Source of the DNA: Siphonodentalium dalli | Lineage: Eukaryota; Mollusca; Scaphopoda; Gadilida; Siphonodentaliidae | Assembly: GCA_032622095.1 (NCBI GenBank) | Contig: CP136064.1 | Span: 172,248,310 to 172,312,309 of the forward strand | Reading direction: 5' to 3' | DNA: 64,000 bases | In this document: in pieces, positions 35,901 to 47,201 of the stretch | Layout of the letters: the number at the start of each line of letters is the position of its first letter | How positions within the stretch are numbered: position 1 is the first letter of the stretch | Program-made: the position numbers and the translations under genes | Notes under the pieces: model-generated | What the model was told of the DNA's origin: nothing | Databases searched by the model: none | What the model saw: only the letters and a program-made list of their open reading frames with translations

Positions 35901-36553
35901 AGCACTAAAATCACGGAACGAGGTTCGATGGATCCAATATGGGTACCAGTTAGTGATTAAACTTATTAGGACATCGTTAATGTGGTTCATATGACACCAT
36001 TCATATGTGGATATTCAGGTGACCACGCCATGTGTCAAATTGGTAGTCTGAGAAATGCCGTATCACATTAACGACACCATTCTACGAAGAACATATTTCC
36101 GCTCTTCGTGAACACACCACAAATCTTTGCTATTTGTGTTCTAATGTGCCAAACATTGTACACAGCTCTCAAATAGCATGTTTTTTTGGGGGTGGGGATT
36201 AACGAGATTAAAGAATTCAAATTGGATTGCCCAGCTGTCTATTGATCAGGTTGCAAGTATTTGTAACAGTGGTTGTAATAAAATGTATGTTGAAACATAT
36301 ATTGCTAACCATGGGTTTCTATTGTAGGTTTATTGGCCCCTGACACTTAAATTGCGAGCACGATTTAACATGGCCGTGTCTGTAATTATATTAATATAGT
36401 TTCAAAAATAATTTACTTCCATTTCAGGATTTATGTGTACCACAGTGCTATGTCCCGATGCTTCACAAAGAACACTCAAAAGATCTCAGGCATTTCCGGG
36501 CGAAATCTAAGAGCTGGTCAGGATCGGAAAGAAGGAAGTGTCTACGACTATGA
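29944..36553 (+). CDS. cdc25: Cdc25-type dual-specificity phosphatase, copy 2 (9 coding exons, 341 aa)
   Basis: Same gene as in unit 1 with the same role. Coding exons: 29944-29990, 30328-30520, 30601-30681, 31744-31920, 32457-32519, 33537-33635, 34806-34927, 35400-35517, 36428-36553. No stop or frameshift. Against copy 1 I count 13 coding differences, nine of them amino-acid changes: E22G, E48D, H64P, Q81R, G146C, I151V, T166M, Q293R, N299S. Only the last two lie in the catalytic domain, and exons 33537-33635 and 34806-34927, holding IDCRYPYEY and the active loop, are identical to copy 1. H64P makes a new Thr-Pro pair. The donor of the first coding exon is gtaacc rather than gtcacc. That change would be a stop codon (taa at 29991-29993) if read as exon, and an improved donor if the splice model is right. 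Confidence 0.93.
32602..32870 (-). mobile_element. CR1-like LINE C-terminal remnant in intron 6, unit 2
   Basis: Open for 85 codons on the reverse strand (32602-32859), with the same TREHKLKI and [11 protein letters not shown] motifs. The forward frames here are its antisense shadows. Confidence 0.72.
35747..35955. mobile_element. Fold-back MITE family E in intron 9, unit 2
   Basis: Counterpart of 11638-11843 with the same arms. Confidence 0.78.
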
Positions 36554-37115
36554 TAAGTCCGTATCGTCTTATCTTCTGACTCTACACTCTTCATTTGGAC
36601 TTTGTGTTACATGGAGGGCACGTGCTTTGTGATTGTACAAAGGCGGTGTGGTCTCGTTCCGTTTGCAGTCGGCTCTATCACAGCTCCATATAACTATCTT
36701 CGCGACGTAACGCCTTATAACGCAAAGGAGGTTGAGCCCCAATAAGAACGAGTCCAAGGGGGGTCGGATCCCTGAGCTGCAGTCTATATATTGCAAATGC
36801 CAAATTCGGGTCACGTGGACAAAGCTAGCCGGTATCAACAGACACGTGCGACTTGATTGGAGTACTTGCTAGATGATCCCCGTACTGCGTGCTTCGTAGA
36901 AACTTTATTTTACTCAGCATAGCAAACACAAATTAGTGCTAATAAGTTGTATTTATTTCACATAACTCCAGATAGTTGCCTTCTCTTCAAAACTCCTGGC
37001 TCTTCAATACTGCAACATAGACGGCAGCTATATCGGTTTTGTTACTTAACATTGTTGACTATTTGTTATCTTTATTCTATCTATGTTAAATATTGTCTAT
37101 AAATTTTATTTGACA

Positions 37116-37121
37116 AATAAA
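37116..37121 (+). terminator. cdc25 poly(A) signal, unit 2
   Basis: AATAAA at the same distance from the stop codon as in unit 1. Confidence 0.7.
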
Positions 37122-37395
37122 AGTGCTGTTTAATAACTTGCCTCTTTATGTTTTATACATCAATTTTGAACTCGAATTACATAAACCGCTCACATGTAGT
37201 ATATGTTTAGTGGGAAGAATATCATGGATCAAGTGGGGAGTGTGTAGGGAGCCACCAACGCTCGTGTATACAAGTTCGTGCATGTACTTGTATTTGACGT
37301 TGTATATATCGACCTAATTTCAACCCCGCAAATAACACAAGTGAAGACTACTATTTATAATATGAGGCTCAAGACCGACATGTGCCTTAACCCTT

Positions 37396-37615
37396 CCATG
37401 ACTGGAGCTTCCTGAAATTTTTAGAAAACTCTGTGCCATTGCATTATCTTATATGTGCGATACCCCCATGGGGGGGGGGGGGTCATCGCATATATAAGAG
37501 AATACATTTGCCTAACGATATTTAACTTGACCTTGTAAGCAGTGCATTAGCTTATATATGCGAGGCTTCCTATGGGAGAATCGCATATATAATAGAATGC
37601 ACTGGCACAATATGA
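37396..37615. mobile_element. Hairpin MITE family D downstream of cdc25, unit 2
   Basis: Counterpart of 13308-13517. The G run after cccccat is 13 long here (37470-37482) and 5 in the other units. Confidence 0.7.
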
Positions 37616-38384
37616 AAGTAAACGTGCATATAGCATGCATCTTTACCAAAGAGAACGACATGAGAAGTAAAATTTCTGTTGTTCCACTTGTATATAACGG
37701 TGCTACTGACATTTCTTTCAAATACCTGTATATATGATTGATTCTTGCTAGATAATTGCACGCTATTTACAGGCAAATTCCGGTAGCATGCATGGCTACA
37801 GGTGGAACTACTGGGATTTTACTTCGCATTTACTTAGGTCTGGTGCAGATGTATGCTATATATATACTTGTTTCCGTTCATATTCTGGCACGATATCGTT
37901 TTCTACGTCGAGATGCCTGCAAACGATACTGTGCAAATTTGCCAGTGTATGGACGTATATACCCTTAACGATGAACACGAGTACAAACAAGCATAATTGA
38001 TGATACTCGTTATTATATATCTTATACCGTCTTTGGGCCACGATAACATGGTCGGCCTTTATAATAGTCGATCACTGAAATTTGTTCTATGCTGACATAT
38101 ATTCAAGTGAGTTAAAACTTCCTATTTTAAAGTCGATATCTGGTCATCAAAATATTCTATGTATGGGTTCCTGAGTTTGATCTAATCATTTTCTGGTGTG
38201 TGTATATACATAACGTAGAGATGATGGTTATGTTGTGTCAAATCGTACACCGTAAGTTTTTGAAAAATGTTACACAAGTCCTTTTTGGCGTTTTAAAACA
38301 AGAAATTGTGCTAGTAAGTATTCTGCTTCTGTCTGTAAATTGCCGTCCTCAGTATACATGCATATATCGTTCTGCGGACCCTTA

Positions 38385-39189
38385 GGGTGGATACACACAT
38401 GCATGTAATTTATGTATGTAAAATACATGTATTACATGTATTTTACATGGCCACACTAATAATTGACAACATTAATCTCCTGCGCGCGAGCGGTTCATTG
38501 TTAACAGACCAGACAAGTGAGTGATAAGCGAAGTCAAACTGTCTGCTATCAGGACATATACAGTCCGAAACATGTCTTCTCTTACGGATGCGGAAATTAG
38601 TCAAGTCTGTGTGATATCTGGCATTTTATTAATGCACGAACACCAGAAGCGACACGTCTGACATATACAGGGTTGATATAGAACATGTTCGACCATGATG
38701 CTTGTTTGGCGTGGGGTCTCGAAAGTTTCAAATCGCTAAGGGACTTAGTTGAATGTATCGGTCGGAATAATCAGGGCAAGAATGTACAATATAATATGTT
38801 TTTACTTAAATAGCTCAGAGTTAGCCACCACGCCTGGTAGCTTTCGGGATCATATATAGCCCAAGTCGGGGATCATATATAGCCCCTGCTTCGGGGAAAT
38901 CCTGATGCACCACTGCTATAAATATCAAGAGAGGACTGGTAATTATTTAAATAGAACGTCCACCATATATATATCTTATCCCACGAACAATTATTTTAAG
39001 TTGCCTGGCGACTCGGACCAATCGACCGGCTTCTCTACATTCCGACTTAATTGGAACTAGAAGTCAGTGCGGTCAACACGTCGGCAATGATTGGGTTGTC
39101 AGTGGACACATATTACATTGTCTGCATGATCCATGTAAAACGCCAAATATCCGATAATTACGAGATTACATGCATGTGTGTATCCACCC
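38385..39189. mobile_element. TA-target DNA transposon G, complete, unit 2 (805 bp)
   Basis: Inverted ends of about 25 bases, gggtggatacacacatgcat... and its inverse ...atgcatgtgtgtatccaccc, with TA on both sides (38383-38384 and 39190-39191). There is no transposase, so it is non-autonomous. TA duplication fits the Tc1/mariner or ISL2EU groups. Confidence 0.7.
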
Positions 39190-40542
39190 TAAAACGCGGT
39201 TCGACTGTCAGGATACACAGAATAATCAAGACAGTCCTGCAGCAACTACCACGAATGATATTATATTTGTTATATTTACCCTAATTTATAAGAGAACTCA
39301 ACCGATTTAGAAATTAGTATGTTGAAACTAACACATTATCTGAGATAAAAATTTGCTAATTTGTTCTAGGTGGAATCAGATATTGGCTGAATTATTATAT
39401 GGCCGTCACACACCAGGTACAACTCGCTATTGACATGCCATGTAGCAACTCACATTATTTCGTAATTAGTTGAGTTAGTAAAATGTCTGAGCGGCATATT
39501 GGCGTTGCTGTCAAAACCTCACACCCATTAAATTATGCCACATCATATTGGACTGTATCGAGCGAAATCCGAATGGACAAGAACGTTAACGGCTGGTGTC
39601 ATCTGATAGCGCTCATTCAAATCATCTTTCAGGTCGTGCCGCCCAGGTTTATCACAGAAATTGAGCAATGTCACAATGCCTTTCTTAGACACGATGACGG
39701 GAGGTTTGTCATAAAAATCGGGTGGCTATAAAAATCCCGAAATTGCGTAACTTCTTGCGGCTCGCAAACACTGCCATGACTCTGTATTCAATATAGGACC
39801 AACTGATATATGGATTCTCAATACATTGAATACATAGATATATAGAACATGTATATAGTAACAGGTGTCCAGCGTACGTTAGCACCGTTAGGTTTCAACG
39901 GGAGAACATGTATAAGCCTTCAATCCAGTGCTGTTGCTAATCAAAGTATGACTATAGTAACTGTCACTACTTGGACATACACAACCCGAAATGAGACAAT
40001 ACAAGCGTTGGAACTATCTGCCGATAGGCGAGACCTAAAATGCGCATCGATGAGAACAAGCATATATCACGTGCTCGGTAGCAAACGCTTAATTTTTTTA
40101 TTGTACTACAGAGCGACATTTTCTGGAAGCTTATAACATGTGTTCTGTAGCAAACGGTCTCTGTTGTAGATATTGCCAGGCAGCTTATATACCATACACG
40201 TATTTAAATTCGCGCAGTCTATTTGTCACTCAGTTTTGAATTCGCGCACTTTAAATTCGCGCATCTAGCTGCGCGAATTCAAAAATGACAAAACTATTTT
40301 CGTAATATTTCCGTGATATTTTCGTATATCTTGAAGCTGATGAAAGTTTCGGTCATTGATGGAGATAATATGTGTATACACAACATCATAATTTTGTGGC
40401 CACCTGTAATATTAGTATTTATAATACCATTTCAGCAATGTCTATGTTACCATGATTTATTTGTCGATTGGCATTGTGAGCAATTGTCTTGATGGCGGTT
40501 GGTCGAATGTATATATATATGCATATAGGTATAGGCGTAATT

Positions 40543-41219
40543 GGCTGCGGACACACGTACCACAGTAGCGATGGCATAGTAGGTGTGACAATTTATTATG
40601 GTGGAGTTTGGTGACAATTAGTTGTCACAATTAATATGTCATAGCAAGTCATGTCGCCTCTACACATTCGCACAATGAGTCTACCAAGCTCTACCAGAGA
40701 CAGTCAATCTCCCAAGGATGTATCTACCCGAATGCCTTGTCAATGTTGATCTTGACTCAACACAGCAGTGTTATATTTTGCATGCTAAGAGACAAGTCCA
40801 CTTGATAACTTAATGAATAACCCATCTCAACAGCCATGATTGTTCTTACTAATGAAATTAATATAAGTAGATAAACATGCATGCATTGAGATCACATACA
40901 AAAAGGTACCACAATAATGATATGTGAGTCAACGAGGAATTAGCACCAGGCCACGGTCAAACACAATTCTGGACGATCTATCTTGCAATTATATGTATAA
41001 TCGTGAATACAATTAAATTAGCAAAAAGTAATGAATATATATCAACCTTTGTGAAAAGCAATGGTTAATTGGTCCAGTCGACTCATTGTGTGGAAAATCA
41101 GCGGGCGACATGGATAGCTATGGCACAGAATTATGACGGACCAATTGTCACCAAATTCCACCATAATAAATTCTCACACCTACTATGCCATCACTACTGT
41201 GGTACGTGTGTCCGCAGCC
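40543..41219. mobile_element. MITE family H, unit 2 (677 bp)
   Basis: Same element, length and flanks as 17245-17921, so it predates the unit duplication. Confidence 0.8.
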
Positions 41220-43626
41220 ATTGTCTTTTCAACCGTTCATAAAATATGTAAATTCAGCAACATAGCCCTCCTGTATTTCCTATGGACTGTGGTTTAGATT
41301 AAACTTGGGAGTCGCACTATTTTTCGGTCAGTTTTAAATTCGAGCACTGTTGGGTGCGCGAAAAATAGTACACTGCGAATTTCAATGCGAGTATGGTATA
41401 TATCAGTGGTACACATAAACTTGGTTATCGCATTATTCGCTATTATGTACCTACAAATCGCAGTTCTAGTAGATTATATAGACAAATCAAGCGCGTAAAT
41501 TCGTTCATAAATGTTCATAACCGGTTACATAAATTGATGAAAACGGACTTTGAGAGTCAAACATGTGTTGTAATTCAAAGTACTCTGAAATGTTTGTCCA
41601 TGTGCGGATTTCGGTGAATTTTGGATATGTTGTTCCTTGGGGCTTTACCGATTCGAATGATTTAAAATGAGCATGTATCCCAGACAAATATTATTTGACA
41701 ATATAAATGACTAGCTGTTGTCTTAGAAAAATATATACTTGAAAATATAATTTTCTCGAATTCGGCGGTTATATTGACAGAAGTCTGTCACAATTGACAA
41801 TCAAATAATTTCTATATATGTTCTAACATATGTTACTATCAATGTGGAATCCGTTTTGGTGAGATTTTTCCATATTCACTGAGGGTTTTGCATGTCAGTG
41901 GGCTTTGACTGGAAAACTATTCATTTGGCGGCCATATCTTGGATCCTGAATTTTCCCATAAGCGGATTTTTGCGGATTTTGGATATGTTGTTCCTTAAGC
42001 TTTTCCGCATCGAATGACACCAAAATAAGCTTGTATCCACTTTCTTCCGGGTTGATCCACAAATTCAGCTTCAACGACCATACTAAAAGGTGGATCAACA
42101 TTATCAGTGATGTCAAAATAGCGCTGAGCACTAAGCCAGGGCTGGGAAACTATGTCATAACTTTTCTCACGCCTGGCAGTTTCAATATACGTTTTTTTTA
42201 TATTTTCCAATGATATCAGCAAGCTATTTATTAGACTACTGATGAACTCTCCCAACAACTCATCTCAGATACTGCAAACACCGGATATTGAACAAATTTT
42301 GGCGTTCAAGTTTCACAACCTCGAAATATGGTGGCGGAAGTCACTTCTAATTGGTCATATTTAGATCTTCCGCCATTTTTGAGCAAATTATGATGTATAG
42401 GTTCACGACCATGTATGCCATCTCAATGAATTATTGAAGATTTCAAGCGGCTGAGACAGGTTGATGTTTATGGTGGTGGTTGGGTATGAGTCGTCTAAAT
42501 CAGACGATTTAGCCCCTTAAAGAAGAATTTCAGGTTTCCAGGTAATTTTGTTTGGAAATATTTGACTTGTTATTTAGATTCCAGTATATAACATAGCATG
42601 ATTAGAACGACCGGTGCTAAAGTAAAGACTCTATTTCGTTTGATATTGAACTTTATATACAAAGATTAATTTGATAATTTTTCAATATTCTTTTTCATTT
42701 ATAGGTCTAGTCAATGTGTCATATTTGGTTTTTAAAATTTCTTTTTAAATAGAACAAAGCAGAAAATAATATTAAATAAGATTTGTTTATGTTTCGAAAT
42801 TGGAGATCTGGAACCCTAATTGCATCTTTAAGATTGTTATTTCTTCGGTCCCGCCACTTTTTAGCACGAACCTTCGAATGTAACGACCGCCATACCATGG
42901 TGTTAAAATGCAATAAAACATTGAAAGTATACGATTTTGCGTCCATTTTCGAGGTGCTAACAACTCTCAATGTCATGGCAAATGCAATCATTCGCAATAT
43001 TGCCGAGTTGCTTCAAAGCAACACCCGAACGTATCTAAGGAGCCATTATAATTAACAGAAACAAAGCCACAATTATCGATCGTATCAATTTATATCGTCC
43101 GCTTTGTTGTGACTTGTGATTTAATTACATATATCATCATAAGGTTGTAAATACCTGATTGTATCTGATTACCCAATTGCACAATGTCTAAGAAGCGATG
43201 GAATCTTCCGACTACAATTTATATTCAATTTAGTGAAATAGAGGGTGTATGTTAAAGACACTCTGCCCGATTTAATAAAAATTCGCAAATTAATTTTCAG
43301 CTTACAAAGCAAAAGAAAATGATAAAAAAAAATAATCTTGCAATCACTATCATTCGTATGACGCAAGCATCGCGATAATACGTAAACTCATCTATCAGTA
43401 TTAAGCTGAAAACGAGTACAAAACCTCATAACTGAGAACGCTCTTTATTATCATCCACATTTCAACAATAGACGATCTTTATAAGAGGAAAGTTTTGCAA
43501 GGCTGACAAAGATAACAAACAAAAAACGTGTTAAAAGTTCCTCTGGACACAACAATCTCATATTAGTTGGCATATGGGTCACATATAACTATGCTCTGGT
43601 ATATAAAACGTAGAGATGGTGGTTTT

Positions 43627-43735
43627 AATGTAAACATATTTTATTCCAATCATAATAACATATATACATTTGACAAAGTGTTGACAATAAAAACAGAATA
43701 GATAAATGATTGTTGGATTGGAAAAGGGATTAAAA
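43627..43735 (-). mobile_element. 109-bp retroposed fragment private to unit 2
   Basis: Flanked by a 12-base duplication, gatggtggtttt (43615-43626 and 43736-43747); unit 1 has one copy of that sequence and no insert. On the reverse strand the insert ends with ggaataaaatatgtttacatt, i.e. a poly(A) signal close to the 3' end. A 5'-truncated retroposed transcript end fits best. Confidence 0.7.
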
Positions 43736-44301
43736 GATGGTGGTTTTGTGGTGTCAGATCGAACAGGGCATCTATAAAGTGACATGTCGTGTTTCGTACT
43801 TCAAAAATATATTTATATACTTGTAAAGTTTATTAAAATTGATCTCAAAACAATTAAGTTCAGTCTTGAACTACTTCGTGGGTATAATATGCCACGGGTA
43901 GACTGTCTGAAGTGATATAAATGGTGGTAACTGGTTTGATCAGTTGGACCTATACGCTCATCATTTTACCATATCGAAACGATATATATCATTGTAGAGA
44001 CCGAGATCCGGTTCATTGTTTTGTGCTAGCACGAAAAACATTCAAAACGTGAACACTTTCTCTTTTTTGAAGTCGATTTCAGACCATCAGAACCTCCTAT
44101 CAGACCTTCAGAACCTCCTATTATTGGTTGGGAACAAAAAAGAATTGTATTTCCACACCTGTCCCAGAATGCCAAATAAAATTCTCAAAAAACTTTCACT
44201 CGACTAGGCATAAACTTCAGTTCACACCTGCCTGATATTATCGATCGAAACTACACAAATAAGATTGAAGACAGTCTATCAATAAATGGAAACATATGTC
44301 A

Positions 44302-44743
44302 ATGACGCCCATTGGAAGGAATGTGTTGATTAAATCCCATCTTATCCCGAAACTGGTACACTTTATTTCAGCTCTGCCAAATCTCAACAAAAAGTGTTAG
44401 ACGACCTAAATACACTACTATTCAAATTCGTCTAGGATGGAAAACGAGACAGAATAAAATGTTAAAAATTAACACAACTCTTTCCAAAATAATGAAAAGG
44501 GGGCCTGCGAATGCTAAATATGACGAATTTCATTCAGTTAAAACACTGAGATCGAATTTTGGTATATCGACGAACTTTAATATAGGACTTAGAAGACAAG
44601 TAATGGCTCTTTCTCGTGATTTAAATTTCCCTTTAAGAAAAGTTCATGGCCCGATGATTCCAAACAATATTTCATTACTGATTCACCAAAACCGGGGAGG
44701 AAGGTACTTCTATGACAACGAAATGTGGTCATCATATGTGTAG
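44302..44743 (+). mobile_element. Tx1/L1-like LINE remnant, unit 2
   Basis: Counterpart of 20839-21271 with the same frameshift and stop, so it was dead before the unit duplicated. The last part is open for 94 codons (44459-44743). Confidence 0.72.
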
Positions 44744-45297
44744 TATACGAATGAGCCAATGTCTCCCGCTATATTTTGTTTGCATACAAAAAGAAAATGA
44801 TAACTTCTTGATTTATTTTACTTCATGTCATTACAGGCAACGCATGAGTTAACTCAGTTAACTGTTAAAAGAGCATACCACATACGCGAATTTATCGTAT
44901 AAACAAATGAGCACCACCCCCACCCACCCACCACCCAATCCCTCTTTATATTTCCGATTTATAATATCATGTTAACACATGGACAGTTTGTCAATATACT
45001 TTATGAATGCATGACTATTATGTTTTTGTATCTTCAAATTAAATAATTATATCTACATATTATAATTATTTTCTGGTATAGAAATGTATCAATGGTAATT
45101 TTATGGTGTTAATTTGGACCACCTTTAACAGTGCCGTCACGCTTGTGAGACTCTGGACTGAAGACAAAGTAACACCAACCCGTGGTCAAAACGTCAAACT
45201 ATTTTCTGTAACATTCTGTAACATGCATTTCTGTTCTCATGTATCTTTTTTTTTATTGTGTTTACACCAAAGCGGACATCGAAAATTGTCGATAACC

Positions 45298-45461
45298 AGT
45301 CTAAATGAGCGGGAACTTAACTTACTACTTAAGTAGAACTTAATCTTGTTTTGTGAAACGCGTTCTTGAAACGGAAAAGTTACATCATAAGATCCACCTT
45401 AGATCTTAGATTAAGTCCATCTTAAGATAATCTTATGACCTTGCTTCATGAAACAGGGCCC
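45298..45461. mobile_element. Harbinger-like MITE, unit 2
   Basis: Counterpart of 21863-22027. Confidence 0.55.
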
Positions 45462-46235
45462 TGGACTGTCACTGTAGTGTGCCAATATATGAACGACAAA
45501 CTTCTTACAAAATGTTTTATGGTTTATGCCAGCATGGCAAAGTGGATGTCAGACCTAATAACTTCAAACTGGATGCGTATATATAGCACCACACCGCCCC
45601 CGGACTAGCAGCAAAATACTAATATGAAGGGTCGACTTGTAACCGAGAGTGACCCCTCGGCTATCTACAAGTCAACAAAGGATACAGGATAGTAAAATGG
45701 CTGATCATTCTGTCGTCATACATTTAATTTTTCACATGATATGTGTATTAAATAGGTGTATGCATATCACAATGGAAAAGGGACGTAGCTGTAAGACATA
45801 TTAAAGATAAAGGGATGTTTTATGGTTCGGTTGCCCAATTTGTACAGGTACAGGTTTCCTCGTCCATCGAGATGAAAACATTGTGAGGCATGATCCAGAA
45901 ATTTGGAAAATATATTTGGAACGTACATACCCAAGTAAAGTTAAATAGACAATTTTTGAACAGTTAAAAAAGGTTCCCACATTTTGGAAAGATCGAAATG
46001 ACACCGGAGAGCGTCATCAGTTGCTAGCGCTTGATTATATGGCTTCCAAAACGGTTGCCATATTATTCCTTTTCGGCACTTAATTTATCCAATAAAATAT
46101 GGTTTACACCAAAGTGGACATTAGAATGCTGGAAAATTTGTCCGGCAATTTTAAAGACAAGTCTTCGAAGGGGACTGTCGTGTGCCAATATATGAAAGAC
46201 AAACTACTAACAAAAGGCGCATACCGCAACAGTTT

Positions 46236-46648
46236 AGGGTAAGTTCATACACTGGCAAGTTTGCACGGTATATATATGGTTTGCAGGCATTTCGTCGTAG
46301 AAATCGATGTGGTGTCAGTAACGGAAACAAGCATATACAATACACCTGTACCATACGAAGTACAATCTCTGTAGTTCTACTTGTAGCGATGCTATACCAG
46401 ATGTTGCCTGTAAATAGCGTGCACTTATCTCACAAGAATCAATCATACGGGTATTTTAAGGCAAAGGTCAGTAGCGCCGTTACAAGTGGAACTACATACA
46501 TTTTACATCTCGTGTTCGCTTTGGTAAAGATGTATGTAAAATGCACGTTCCGATCAATTAATTTTCTGACGCCATTAGGTCTTCTATGATGAAATGCCTG
46601 CAGAACATATATATACCGTGCAAACCTACCAGCGTATGAACGTACCCT
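46236..46648. mobile_element. MITE family C, third copy in unit 2
   Basis: Counterpart of 22820-23251, with a private TA expansion near 46606. Confidence 0.75.
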
Positions 46649-46854
46649 TAAACCACGTTCAGTAAGATCTAATTTCTTAAGTTGTTATACATTTGCCCGA
46701 AATTAACTTTTTAATATCTGACAAGAATCGATTGTGCTAAAAAAAAATCTAATAAGCAATAAAGCAAAATGTACAACAGATAGCCATCTATGAAGAATTT
46801 CACGAAAAAATTGCAATTTTGCCGGCTGTGTGAACAGACTGAGTATAAGATTTT

Positions 46855-47097
46855 ATGCTGATCGTGTCGCGACGTCCCCTCCGTTTCGGAGCTGATGCAG
46901 ATCTACCAGACAAGGCTGTATTAGCTTGGTTGGCTAAACAATGTTGTCAGGAAAATAACCAACTAATCAGTGATGGTGGCAGCATGGAAGCCGACTGCCA
47001 GAATTCTGCGCCGCTTGTGACAAACCATAAGCAAGTTTCACATGTCTGGCGACTTCTGGCTTGGATTGACACAGCTATTAATCAAGGGGTTCTGTAA
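46855..47097 (+). pseudogene. Unidentified exon-like open stretch, unit 2
   Basis: An 80-codon frame with ordinary protein composition (DLPDKAVLAWLAKQCCQENN, then VTNHKQVSHVWRLLAWIDTA). It runs to a good donor (gttct/gtaagttt), and a possible acceptor (ttgtcag) lies inside. In unit 1 (about 23990-24232) an indel breaks the frame before that acceptor but the part after it stays open. It may be a displaced exon of another gene or a transposon piece. I do not recognise it. Confidence 0.3.
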
Positions 47098-47201
47098 GTT
47101 TGGAACACGTATATGTGTTCTAGCGGGAAGTATACATGTATACTCATGACCTCTTAAAGTACCCACTCCACGGATTATAATCAAATAAACTAAGTGTACT
47201 G

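Larger units (their letters stand above)
24293..47155. repeat. Tandem array unit 2 (22.9 kb)
   Basis: Second copy of the unit, complete, with one intact cdc25 gene. Relative to unit 1 it lacks the two retroelement insertions, lacks about 80 bp near 29567, keeps a 0.34-kb segment (39137-39474) that unit 1 lost, and has a private 109-bp insertion at 43627-43735. Confidence 0.95.
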
